NCBI GenBank assembly: GCA_000955795.1
Contig: JYOB01000013.1
Location: 62,001-126,000 of the forward strand
Direction of reading: 5' to 3'
DNA: 64,000 nucleotides
Origin: Burkholderiaceae bacterium 26
GTDB lineage: Bacteria > Pseudomonadota > Gammaproteobacteria > Burkholderiales > Burkholderiaceae
In this document: positions 10,902 through 18,622 of the stretch, in pieces
How positions within the stretch are numbered: the first letter of the stretch is position 1
How the letters are laid out: each line of letters opens with the position of its first letter
Program-made: the position numbers and the translations under genes
Notes under the pieces: generated by a model
What the model saw: the letters and a program-made list of their open reading frames with translations, nothing else
What the model was told of the DNA's origin: nothing
The model's database searches: none

Positions 10902-11229
10902 CAGATTCCCGGCGATTCATCCCGCTGAGCGTCTCCAGACGAGGAGACACGGAGCGCCGGCGCTGCTCAGGAACGCCAAGGTGCCGCGACCAGCGAATGC
11001 GGCCATCGTGCCTCAACTCGTGTGATCGTCGGTATCGCGCTTAGACGCGGATGCCAGCGACAGGAACCCTCACCGCTGCGGAACCGTGAATGTTACGGTA
11101 CTGCTGTCGAGCACCTGATGCTGGGCGTCAGCAAGGTCTATCCGCAACGTCCTTGGCTTCGGGGAATTGATTCCCTCAGTGGAACGCGGACGATACTATC
11201 TAAGATCAGCAGAAGGAAGGACGCTCGAA
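10902..11229. other. intergenic region with no recognisable gene
   Basis: These 328 bp between the RidA-family and LysR genes hold no frame with coding character. The promoter of the LysR gene should be here; no clear -35/-10 pair stands out. Confidence 0.5.
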
Positions 11230-12159
11230 ATGAATCTCCGGTTCTTGGAAACCTTTGTTTGGGTAGTGAGACTGCGTAGCTTTAGGTTGACGGCAGAAAA
11301 ACAGTTTACTACGCAGGCATCTGTTTCTTCGCGCATTGCGGCACTTGAGGAGGAACTAGGCGTACGCTTGTTTGACCGCGACGCGCGTGGTGTGAAACTC
11401 ACGCCGGACGGACACAAAGTCCTCGAATACGCTGAGCGCATGGTGACTACGCTTCACGAATTGCAGGCGGCCGTTACGCAACACACCGGATTCGAGGGCC
11501 GCGTTCGGATAGGCGCCATGGATAGCGTGATACACACTTGGCTTAGCCCCTTAATTTCGCGGACTGTAGAGCAATTTCCCGCTTTAGAGATCGAGTTGGT
11601 GACAGACAGCGCCACGCACTTGGTAGAGCAACTAAAGAAAGGGACCTTAGATATTGTCTTTCAGACCGAAATCTTGCGACAAGAGAGTATCCGCAATGTC
11701 GAATTAGCGAGATATCCCATTCGATGGGTCGTGGCGAGCAACTCTCGGCTGGATCGTCCTTATGCGTCATTGAAGGATTTGGCACAAGAGCGGCTAATCA
11801 CGTTTGTCAGCAATTCTCGTCCGCACCAAGATTTATTGAATCTATTGCACTTGAACGGCATTGAGTCACCGCGCATCAATTGCGTCAACTCCATAGCGGC
11901 GATGACGAGGCTTGTGGATGATGGATTCGGTGTTGGCGCACTACCCACAGTATTGGTACGGGATAAAATCGACTGCGGGACACTGACTGTGCTCGACATC
12001 GAACCGCCATTACCCGCACTTCCAATCGTCGCCTCATGGCGAATTGGGGCAGGCCTGCAGGCACACGAGACTATCGTGGAGTTGGCGCGCAGCATGGTGT
12101 GCGAATTTTGTAAGATCGCGGGTCCAGTCCACGCACTGTCCGAAGCAGACGGGCGGTAG
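11230..12159 (+). CDS. LysR-type transcriptional regulator
   Basis: A regulator of 309 residues. The N-terminal helix-turn-helix (FRLTAEKQFTTQASVSSRIA) is followed by the linker ELGVRLFDRDARGVKLTPDG and a two-lobed effector domain with FEGRVRIGAMDSVIHTWLSP and VDDGFGVGALPTVLV. ATG 11230 has AGGA 8 bases upstream, so the longer frame from 11167 is unlikely. It stands alone on the plus strand; RidA-family and chemoreceptor genes lie upstream in the same direction. The metallo-beta-lactamase-fold gene further down is transcribed toward it. The target is unknown. Base use is slightly AT-richer than its neighbours. Confidence 0.9.
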   Translation: MNLRFLETFVWVVRLRSFRLTAEKQFTTQASVSSRIAALEEELGVRLFDRDARGVKLTPDGHKVLEYAERMVTTLHELQAAVTQHTGFEGRVRIGAMDSVIHTWLSPLISRTVEQFPALEIELVTDSATHLVEQLKKGTLDIVFQTEILRQESIRNVELARYPIRWVVASNSRLDRPYASLKDLAQERLITFVSNSRPHQDLLNLLHLNGIESPRINCVNSIAAMTRLVDDGFGVGALPTVLVRDKIDCGTLTVLDIEPPLPALPIVASWRIGAGLQAHETIVELARSMVCEFCKIAGPVHALSEADGR

Positions 12160-12283
12160 AGCACCGTATGAAGCAATAAATGAAAACCCTTTTTGACAAC
12201 GCCGCGGTGCTCACGGCCCATCAGAATGTTCCAAATTTGGCGATCGATTGAGTCTTTCCAAATTCGCGACAGCACCTAGCGTT

Positions 12284-12356
12284 TGTCATCCCCGCGAAGG
12301 CGGGGACCCGGTGGCTTTAACGACGCCGGCTTCCTGCCTTCGCGAGAAAGACAGCA
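12284..12356. repeat. REP-like palindromic repeat unit
   Basis: GTCATCCCCGCGAAGGCGGG contains the perfect 6-bp stem CCCCGC/GCGGGG (12290-12305). It is followed about 30 bp later by CTGCCTTCGCGAGAAAGAC, a degenerate inverted copy of the same unit. Such GTCATCCCCGCGAA elements are dispersed intergenic palindromes in many proteobacteria. It lies between converging genes and may also terminate transcription. Confidence 0.55.
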
Positions 12357-12359
12357 CGT

Positions 12360-13148
12360 TCAGCTCAGCGTGCCGTGAAATTCCAGTGTCTCGCCATCGG
12401 CTGGAATGCGTAGTCGCGCTTCGACCCCCGCTTGTTCGGCGGCGCGCCTGAGGTCGTTACGCGTCACGGGACAGTGGCTCAGTGCTTCGACGTGATTCGC
12501 AATCACGATGCCCGGGGACAGACGCGTGAAATCGATAACATCCTCGATGCCCATGATGATCTCACCGCCGAGATCGAAGCGCGCACCGCCTGCGGGTACC
12601 ACACAGACTTGGGGGCGGTGTTGCACAACGAAGTCCCTGACAGTGGGCGTCAGCACAGTATCGCCACTCAAATACAGAGAGGGCTCGCCGGGCGACTCGA
12701 TCAGGTACCCGACGCCATGCTCCATCAGCCTACCAATCAGCCCGCGTCCGTGTGTACAACGTACGGTCCGTATCGTGCCACCTAGGAAGGGGCCCGGCAG
12801 CTCATGCTCATGATGCAGTGGTTGCGCGTTCAGACCACGCTCGATCAGGTGGCCGGCATCATGGGGCGTGCAGATGACGGGAATCTTCCGTTCACGCAGC
12901 CACTGCTTCGCCGCGCGGTCCAGGTGGTCGAAGTGACCTCGCTGACAGTGGGTAATCAGACAATGCGTCACGGATTCCAGAGCCGGCCAGGCGAAGTCGG
13001 GAAGCTCGATCAGCGGATTGCGCTGCCGAGCGCCGGACAGCCGCAGTGGCGGTAGCGCATGTCTGGGCGCAAGCATGGGGTCGATCAGGATGCGGTTGGC
13101 GCCGGTCTCCACGATGATGGTGGCGTTGCGTAGCTGTTGGATTTTCAT
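12360..13148 (-). CDS. metallo-beta-lactamase-fold (UlaG-like) hydrolase
   Basis: A protein of 262 residues. MKIQQLRNATIIVETGANRI is the typical first strand pair of UlaG/YfiH-like MBL proteins. GHFDHLDRA supplies the H-x-D-H metal site, and LYLSGDTVLT and VIANHVEAL contribute the later metal-binding Asp and His. The CQRG insertion before the histidine motif is unusual. ATG 13148 has GGAG 8 bases upstream; the frame to 13172 is not needed. It is divergent from the GlxA-type regulator 54 bp away, which probably controls it. The substrate is unknown, probably a lactone or phosphodiester. Confidence 0.85.
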   Translation of the reverse strand: MKIQQLRNATIIVETGANRILIDPMLAPRHALPPLRLSGARQRNPLIELPDFAWPALESVTHCLITHCQRGHFDHLDRAAKQWLRERKIPVICTPHDAGHLIERGLNAQPLHHEHELPGPFLGGTIRTVRCTHGRGLIGRLMEHGVGYLIESPGEPSLYLSGDTVLTPTVRDFVVQHRPQVCVVPAGGARFDLGGEIIMGIEDVIDFTRLSPGIVIANHVEALSHCPVTRNDLRRAAEQAGVEARLRIPADGETLEFHGTLS

Positions 13149-13202
13149 GAACACGTCTCCCCGGATACGCATTCATTGTGCAGAGTTTCATTGGCTGCCA
13201 GA

Positions 13203-14210
13203 ATGGCACGATTAGACATATTTGACTCATTTTCTGCCATGCCGCCGCCGCTTCGGATTGGCTTGCTTCTCTATCCGCATTGCATGCCGGCGGGCTTGCT
13301 GGCCTTCTCCGATCTACTCCATGCGGCCAACCGCCGTGCAGGAAGAGCGGTCTTTGAGTTGCGCTATGTTTCGCTGCAACCTGCTGAGGTCGTTTGCCCA
13401 CAAGGGCTCTCCCTACATGCCACGCATGCATTGGAGAAAACCGCGCTCGACGCTGTGTTGGTGCCGGGTTTCTGGGCTGAGTCGGCTGCGCAGATAGAAG
13501 ACGTGCTCGGCGCGAGTGCGGCGTTGATCAGAGCCCTGGCGACGTTTGACCGCGGCAAGCGGCTCTGGGGTTATTGCACCGGCGTCTGCCTGCTGGCCGC
13601 CAGCGGCAAGCTGAACGGCCAGCCAGCCACAGTGACATGGTGGGCGGCAGAAGTCATGGAAAGACACTATGGCAAGGTCCGATGGCAGGTCGAGCGGAGT
13701 TGCATCGTCAACACGCGCACGGCAACGGCTTCCGGCGTAAGCGGCTATCTCCCTATCGCCCAGGAGCTCATCAAGCAACGCGTAAGCGCTGAGGCATTGC
13801 ATGACCTAATTACGCTGATGGTGCTTCCGCGTCCGGCCCCGACGCACGAGGCGTTCCGGGCGATGAGTCTGATGGAACAGGCTAGCCCGATGCTGCGCCG
13901 GCTGCACGACTTGGTTGGGCGGCTTCCGGCAGAATCGATCACCGTAACGTGCCTGGCAGAAGCACTTGGCATGTCAGCGCGCACATTGGCGCGCAAGGTT
14001 ATTGGCGAGACTGGCGTCACGATCGCCGAGTATGCGCGCCGGGTAAAGCTGAACCAGGTCAGCGAGCGCCTCGTGTTGACATCCATGCCGGTCAGTACCA
14101 TCAGCGCGGACCTCGGATTCAGTAGCGACTCGAATATGCGTCGTATGTTCAAGGTCCTGACGTCGATGAACCCCGTCGAGTTCCGCAGGAAGTATTCGCG
14201 CCAATCGTGA
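13203..14210 (+). CDS. GlxA-type AraC-family transcriptional regulator
   Basis: About 335 residues. The N-terminal half is a DJ-1/PfpI-like domain (LRIGLLLYPHCMPAGLLAFS, with the nucleophile-elbow-like GYCTGVCLLA near residue 125). The C-terminal 100 residues form an AraC double helix-turn-helix (SITVTCLAEALGMSARTLAR and VSTISADLGFSSDSNMRRMF). The starts at 13203 and 13239 are both possible and neither has a strong ribosome site. A start at 13137 would run into the divergent gene. Such regulators usually activate an adjacent divergent gene, here the MBL-fold hydrolase. Confidence 0.87.
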   Translation: MARLDIFDSFSAMPPPLRIGLLLYPHCMPAGLLAFSDLLHAANRRAGRAVFELRYVSLQPAEVVCPQGLSLHATHALEKTALDAVLVPGFWAESAAQIEDVLGASAALIRALATFDRGKRLWGYCTGVCLLAASGKLNGQPATVTWWAAEVMERHYGKVRWQVERSCIVNTRTATASGVSGYLPIAQELIKQRVSAEALHDLITLMVLPRPAPTHEAFRAMSLMEQASPMLRRLHDLVGRLPAESITVTCLAEALGMSARTLARKVIGETGVTIAEYARRVKLNQVSERLVLTSMPVSTISADLGFSSDSNMRRMFKVLTSMNPVEFRRKYSRQS

Positions 14211-14506
14211 GGAAACTGACACACGTAAAACATGGAGTGGCTCGCCTTACCTTGATGCCGGACCACAGACTACCACGGCTTCTGCTGAGTCTCGGCGTCC
14301 TACGAGATGCATTGCTTCCGGTTGCTGAACGCGTTGGGAGACTGTGGCCGGGCTGGTAGCGAATCCTGCTGACCCCTAGCGAGGAATCCTTCTTGCAGTA
14401 TGCGCTGATGGCGGGAGGTAATACTGCTGCGCCTCGCTAAGAGTTCGTCAATTGGTTTGGGGGAAATGCGTACTGGGTGCGATCAGGAAACAAGGCTCCG
14501 ACGGCA
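14211..14506. other. non-coding or degraded sequence
   Basis: Nearly 300 bp after the GlxA-type gene with no frame of coding character and no clear terminator. It borders the decayed helicase gene and is probably remnant DNA. Confidence 0.4.
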
Positions 14507-15052
14507 TTAAATCGTCTCTTGGTGCTCACAGCCACCATTCGGCGAATAGCGGGAGCATCCGAGGAACGGCTTGTTGAAGTGGCTCGGGCGGGGCAGCAAG
14601 AATCCTTTGCCACACGTGCCACAGCGTTTCGGCAACGGGCCTGCTCGATACGTAATGGCTTTGCTGAATTCCGGGCTCATCAACTCCAGAGCGAACGGCG
14701 AAATATCTCGCTGCCTGAAAAAGACAAAGCACTTATTCTTGGCACGCGTCAGTGCAACATAGAACAGCCGCCGCTCTTCGGCGAATGGAAACGTGTCGTG
14801 CATGGACAGCATCATTTCCAGCAGTGGATCGTTTTTGATCGTGGACCGGGAGGTCTTGGACAACAGATTTTCGGAGGTCGCGCCAAAAACCTTCTCGAAC
14901 CCCATGAACAGCTGAAGATCTGAGCCGGTAAATCCGTAGATCGCCTGCCAGTCGTCGCCCACCCCAAAAAGCACACTGTCCCTGTGCTGTGCCAACAGTG
15001 CCTTAACCAACCGCGCACGGCCCGGCGACATGTCCTGAAATTCATCGACCAT
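14507..15052 (-). pseudogene. helicase IV/UvrD-like helicase, truncated and internally deleted
   Basis: The surviving frame starts mid-protein at VDEFQDMSPGRARLVKALLA (Walker B, motif II), continues through VGDDWQAIYGFTGSDL (motif III), and then jumps to EERRLFYVALTRAKN (motif VI). Motifs I, Ia, IV and V are missing, so it cannot be an active helicase. The tail has CGTCGKGFLLPRP and FLGCSRYSPNGGCEH, a topoisomerase-type zinc-finger motif. The order and wording resemble HelD-type helicase IV. At about 15050 the helicase sequence stops abruptly and RND-pump sequence begins on the other strand, marking a deletion or rearrangement join. Confidence 0.8.
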
Positions 15053-15171
15053 CGCCGGCATGCTGCCCATCGCGCTGGGCCTGGGCGCGGATGCTAGTTT
15101 CCGCCAGCCCATGGCTGTTGCAGTGATCGGTGGACTCCTCACCTCAACCGCGCTCAGTCTGCTGGTCGTCC
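15050..15171 (+). pseudogene. RND efflux pump inner-membrane protein, C-terminal fragment (left part)
   Basis: Plus-strand codons give IAGMLPIALGLGADASFRQP, then MAVAVIGGLLTSTALSLLVV. This is the hallmark last two transmembrane helices of AcrB-type pumps. The frame is cut at 15171 by an IS66-family insertion and resumes at 17997. Nothing of the pump upstream of this point remains. It is separate from any functional efflux operon in the window. Confidence 0.82.
15164..15171. repeat. target-site duplication of the IS66 element (left)
   Basis: GGTCGTCC directly before the left end GTAAGCG. The same eight bases follow the right end at 17996-18003. Eight bp is the usual duplication for IS66-family elements. 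Confidence 0.92.
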
Positions 15172-15202
15172 GTAAGCGTGTCCGTGGCACCGTCTCGACG
15201 AT

Positions 15203-15649
15203 GTGAAAAGAAGTGGCCAGAGTAGTCCCCACCAAAAAGTAGTGGGGACCACAGTGGCCACAGAAGCACCGAAGAGAAGTTCACGCAAAGGCATCCCGAA
15301 TCACCCCATCGAATTCCGGCGGCGGTTGGCCAAGCTGGCCAGCGAACCGGGCGTGTCGGTAGCGCGTCTGGCGATGGAGCACGGGTTGAATCCGAACCTG
15401 GTATTCAAATGGCGCCGAGCACTGCGCGCCGGTGAATACGATCCGATCGGTTTGCTGCCGGTGACAGTGGAAGCGCCGGTGCAAGAGATCGAGCAGCCGA
15501 TCTCGGCGCCAGTTGGCGGTGCTGCGCCGGTGGGCGCCATTGAGATCAGCGTAGGCAGCACACGCGTGCGTATCGAAGGCACGCCCGACGAAGGCACGCT
15601 ACTGCTGGTACTGCGCATGCTGCGCAGCGCGTCGGGATCGGCAACATGA
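15203..15649 (+). CDS. tnpA: IS66 family accessory protein TnpA
   Basis: The small first gene of the element, at most 148 residues. [20 protein letters not shown] and [19 protein letters not shown] form the helix-turn-helix typical of IS66 TnpA (transposase_8-like). The frame opens at GTG 15203, only 31 bp inside the IS end. GTG 15242 or 15254 are alternatives, as the first residues are not family-like. Its stop overlaps the tnpB start by ATGA. It is required with TnpB for transposition in studied IS66 elements. Confidence 0.9.
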   Translation: MKRSGQSSPHQKVVGTTVATEAPKRSSRKGIPNHPIEFRRRLAKLASEPGVSVARLAMEHGLNPNLVFKWRRALRAGEYDPIGLLPVTVEAPVQEIEQPISAPVGGAAPVGAIEISVGSTRVRIEGTPDEGTLLLVLRMLRSASGSAT

Positions 15650-15993
15650 TCGGTCTACCCAGCCGCACGAAGATCTGGCTGGCCGCCGGCGTGACCGACA
15701 TGCGCTCGGGCTTCAACAGTCTGGCCGCCAAGGTCCAGACCGTACTGGAGCGAGACCCGTTCAGCGGCCATGTGTTCGTGTTCCGCGGTAAGCGTGGCGA
15801 TCTGGTCAAAGTGCTGTGGTGGAGCGGCGACGGCATGTGCTTGCTGATGAAGCGGCTGGAGCGTGGCCGGTTCGTGTGGCCACGTGCCGATGGTGGCGTG
15901 GTGTGCCTGAGCCAGGCACAGCTGTCGATGCTGCTCGAAGGCATCGACTGGCGACAGCCAGTCCGTACGGCGGAGCCGACATCGGCGTTGTAA
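15646..15993 (+). CDS. tnpB: IS66 family accessory protein TnpB (Orf2)
   Basis: A protein of 115 residues with the family signature [20 protein letters not shown], the core [19 protein letters not shown] and the C-terminal segment [17 protein letters not shown]. Length and sequence match the IS66 Orf2/TnpB family fully. It is translationally coupled to tnpA (ATGA overlap) and precedes tnpC by 29 bp. Confidence 0.95.
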   Translation: MIGLPSRTKIWLAAGVTDMRSGFNSLAAKVQTVLERDPFSGHVFVFRGKRGDLVKVLWWSGDGMCLLMKRLERGRFVWPRADGGVVCLSQAQLSMLLEGIDWRQPVRTAEPTSAL

Positions 15994-16022
15994 ACCTACC
16001 AGTCGCCACGTAAACTGCCGGC

Positions 16023-17603
16023 ATGACCACGGCAGACGCCTATCCGGATGACATCGAAGCACTCAAGGCCTTGTTGCTTGAGCGCGATGCACGCATCGGA
16101 CATCTGGAAGACGTGGTCGAATCGCACAAGGCGGCAACCGCTACAGCCAAGGCCGAGATCGAGCACCTGAAACTGCTGATTGCGAAGTTGCGCCGCATGC
16201 AGTTCGGCCGCAGCTCCGAGAAGCTCGACCGCCAGATCGAACAACTCGAGTTGCGACTGGAAGAACTCGAGGCCGACGAGGGTGCGGCTCCCATCGAGGT
16301 TCCAAAGACGCCACGCACCGCACCGGAGCAGGCGCCACGCAAACCATTCCCCGAGCATCTGCCCCGCGCAATCCTGACTCACTGGCCGGAATCGGGTGAA
16401 ACCTGCACGGCGTGTGGCGGCCCCATGAAGCAGCTCGGTGAAGACGTTTCCGAGCAGCTTGAATATGTACCGGCGAGCTTCCGCGTGATTCGCCATGTGC
16501 GCCCCAAACTGGCATGCACGTGCTGCGACCACATCGCACAAGCTGCTGCGCCGAGCCGCCCCATCGAGCGTGGCGTGGCGGGTCCGGGCTTGCTGGCCCA
16601 TGTGCTGGTCTCGAAGTTTGCAGATCACCTGCCGCTGTACCGCCAGTCGGCGATCTATGCGCGCGAAGGCGTTGAGCTGGATCGCTCGCTACTGGCGAAA
16701 TGGGTTGGCCACAGCGCGAACCTGCTGCAACCGCTGGTCGATGCCTTGCGCCGGCACATCATGGCAGCCACGAAACTGCATGCCGACGATACGCCCGTGC
16801 CGGTGCTCGCGCCGGGCAATGGCAAGACCAAGACCGGACGGCTGTGGGTCTACGTGCGCGACGATCGGAACTCAGGGGACATGACGCCACCGGCGGTCTG
16901 GTTCGCCTATACACCGGATCGCAAGGGCATCCATCCGCAGCAGCATCTTGCATCGTTCAACGGCACGCTGCAGGCCGATGCCTACGGCGGTTACCAGGCG
17001 ATCTACGAAACCGGACGTGTGGCTGAAGCAGCGTGCTGGGCCCATGCCCGACGGCAGTTCTACGAATTGCATGCTGCACGGCCGAATGCCTTGAATACCG
17101 AAGCGCTGGAACGCATCGGCGCGCTATACAAGGTTGAGGAAGCCATCCGAGGCAAACCGCCCGATGCGCGGCGAGCGTATCGGCAAACGCACGCCAGACC
17201 CTTACTCGATCAACTCCATGCGTGGCTGAGTGCCACGCTGGAGACGCTCTCGCGCAAATCCGACACGAGCCGGGCGATTCTCTACGCCTTGAATCGATGG
17301 GAGGCACTTACGCGCTATTGCAACGATGGGCACCTGGAGATCGACAACCTGCCGGTTGAGCGCGCGCTGCGCGGCGTAGCCATCGGGCGTCGCAATTACC
17401 TGTTCGCTGGCGCGGACTCAGGCGGCGAGCGTGCCGCCGCGATCTACAGCCTGATCGGCACAGCCAAGCTCAACGGCATCGATCCTGAAGCGTATCTGCG
17501 CGCCGTGCTCACGCGCATTGCCGACCATCCGATCAACCAGATCAACGAGCTACTACCGTGGCATCTGGATCAGTCCTCGTACTCAAGCGGCGTATCGGCG
17601 TAG
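16023..17603 (+). CDS. tnpC: IS66 family DDE transposase TnpC
   Basis: A transposase of 526 residues with, in order, an N-terminal leucine-zipper-like coiled coil (about 10-85), a CxxC zinc-binding motif (CTACGG and CTCCDH), the helical segment YRQSAIYAREGVELDRS, and the DDE domain. Catalytic candidates are the Asp in LHADDTPVPVLAPG, the Asp in QADAYGGYQAIY and the Glu in DNLPVERALRGVAIGRRNYL. No frameshift is present, so the element may still be active. The last 34 bp overlap the antisense passenger gene. Confidence 0.96.
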   Translation: MTTADAYPDDIEALKALLLERDARIGHLEDVVESHKAATATAKAEIEHLKLLIAKLRRMQFGRSSEKLDRQIEQLELRLEELEADEGAAPIEVPKTPRTAPEQAPRKPFPEHLPRAILTHWPESGETCTACGGPMKQLGEDVSEQLEYVPASFRVIRHVRPKLACTCCDHIAQAAAPSRPIERGVAGPGLLAHVLVSKFADHLPLYRQSAIYAREGVELDRSLLAKWVGHSANLLQPLVDALRRHIMAATKLHADDTPVPVLAPGNGKTKTGRLWVYVRDDRNSGDMTPPAVWFAYTPDRKGIHPQQHLASFNGTLQADAYGGYQAIYETGRVAEAACWAHARRQFYELHAARPNALNTEALERIGALYKVEEAIRGKPPDARRAYRQTHARPLLDQLHAWLSATLETLSRKSDTSRAILYALNRWEALTRYCNDGHLEIDNLPVERALRGVAIGRRNYLFAGADSGGERAAAIYSLIGTAKLNGIDPEAYLRAVLTRIADHPINQINELLPWHLDQSSYSSGVSA

Positions 17604-17932
17604 TCAAGAACAACGGTATGGATGCAAACCTCGCACCACTCCCGGAACATCTTGAGCGTTCGGTTGCGTGGCCATAGATCTGGGTCGACATACCAGTCCT
17701 CCAGCAACTGCTCAAAAACCGCCTTCCAGTTCCGCTGAATCCAGCGCTTGCCTGGCTCATCGGTGCCATCCGTGGGAATCAGGAAGGCAGACGGCTCCTC
17801 GCGCGCATCCTCGAGCGTGACGGTGGCATTGGCTGGCGTGGGGTCGGCCGCATTGATCCATTCGACGAACGGCGCCTTGGGCAAGATGATGGCAACAACC
17901 CGGTTCGTAACGTAAAGCGGCTCCAGCGGCAT
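17570..17932 (-). CDS. uncharacterised passenger protein carried by the IS66 element
   Basis: A protein of 120 residues lying wholly inside the IS and transcribed against tnpC. It overlaps the tnpC 3' end by 34 bp. I prefer ATG 17932, with GAGG 9 bases upstream, over ATG 17962. It is acidic, contains WIQRNWKAVFEQLLEDWYVD and WPRNRTLKMFREWCEVCIHT, and has no membrane segment or known motif. The frame has normal coding character for this GC content, so it looks real rather than a shadow. Its function is unknown; a role in transposition control is only a guess. Confidence 0.65.
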   Translation of the reverse strand: MPLEPLYVTNRVVAIILPKAPFVEWINAADPTPANATVTLEDAREEPSAFLIPTDGTDEPGKRWIQRNWKAVFEQLLEDWYVDPDLWPRNRTLKMFREWCEVCIHTVVLDYADTPLEYED

Positions 17933-17995
17933 GCGGTCGATCCTCGTGTCAGAAGATCGCATGCTAGAGCAAGACGGCCATCAGGCCACGCTTAC

Positions 17996-18089
17996 GGTCG
18001 TCCCCGTGGCGTTCACCTATGTGGACGACCTGGCGCCGCCTGCTGCATCGGTGGTTCGGCAGAAAGTCCATGACGGTGCGGGCGGTTGA
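17996..18089 (+). pseudogene. RND efflux pump C-terminal fragment (right part)
   Basis: It begins with the second copy of the duplication GGTCGTCC and continues the frame broken at 15171: VVPVAFTYVDDLAPPAASVV, then RQKVHDGAGG and a TGA at 18087-18089. PVxFTYVDD is the usual RND C-terminal wording, so the natural end of the pump gene is preserved here. Confidence 0.8.
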
Positions 18090-18156
18090 ACAGACGGAAC
18101 CCGCATCCAGTGCCAGCAACGCGTGAGAGTGGTCTGCCGATCATCCCTGTCGAGCC

Positions 18157-18360
18157 ATGCGCGCGCATCGTCAAGGATCGCCCCGGAGCCAGAAAGTACC
18201 TCTTGTGCATGTGTTGCAGAAGACGGCCACGGCGCTCGCGCTTTTGAGGCCCACAGCCATTGGCACGGCAGTGGCCGTCGGGCTCGGGCCGCTGTCGCTC
18301 ACCATTGATCCGGCAGGCAAGTACGTGTATGTGGTAAGCGTCCGAGAATCGACGTCCTAG
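18157..18360 (+). pseudogene. YVTN/lactonase-type beta-propeller gene fragment
   Basis: Within this short frame AVAVGLGPLSLTIDPAGKYV and YVV match one blade of the YVTN or lactonase seven-bladed propeller repeat (GxGPxSxxIDPxGKYVYV). Nothing upstream or downstream continues the fold, so it is a remnant. The similarity breaks off exactly at GTAAGCG (18334-18340), the terminal heptamer of IS66-type elements, which hints at an old second insertion event. Confidence 0.5.
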
Positions 18361-18398
18361 GGATGGTGTTCAGAATGTTAACTCGCGAGCAGAATTGA

Positions 18399-18610
18399 CC
18401 CCCCGTGGGTCAAATTTAGCTGCGCGCCAACACCCGGAGATTAGTACGCTGACGATGTAGAGTCCATTCCGAAGAGGAGCGGTCATGAAGAAGCGATTCA
18501 CCGATGAGCAGTTTATTAACGTGCTGAATGAAGCCGAGGCAGGTCTGAGCCGGCAGGGCTATGTCGCAAGCACGGCATCTCGGAAGCGGCCTACTGCAAC
18601 TTTGATTTGG
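18399..18610 (+). pseudogene. IS3-family orfA remnant with frameshift
   Basis: From 18485 the frame reads MKKRFTDEQFINVLNEAEAG, the start of IS3-family (IS407-group-like) OrfA. It then loses frame. Shifting by one restores LCRKHGISEAAYCNF, the helix-turn-helix of the same protein, after which the homology ends. The region from about 18399 (TGACCCCCCGTGGGTCAAAT) may be the left terminus. GAGGAG precedes the start. OrfB is absent. The remnant ends about a dozen bases from the stop of the T6SS effector gene. Confidence 0.72.
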
Positions 18611-18622
18611 ACAGCAGCTGCC

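Larger units (their letters stand above)
15172..17995 (+). mobile_element. complete IS66-family insertion sequence, 2,824 bp
   Basis: The left end GTAAGCGTG (15172-15180) and right end CACGCTTAC (17987-17995) are exact inverted copies over 9 bp, with further matches inward (CCGTCT in both). GTAAGCG is the classic IS66 terminus. Inside lie tnpA, tnpB and tnpC in the standard order plus a minus-strand passenger gene near the right end. Perfect 8-bp duplications flank it, and joining them restores the RND reading frame (LLVV-PVAFTYVDDL). All three transposition genes are intact. Confidence 0.96.

Noticed and set aside
14507-15235. A 242-codon frame read as a whole helicase protein
   Set aside because: The first 60 codons are antisense to RND sequence and the IS66 end, and core helicase motifs are missing. 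Only 14507-15052 is helicase-derived, and it is a pseudogene.
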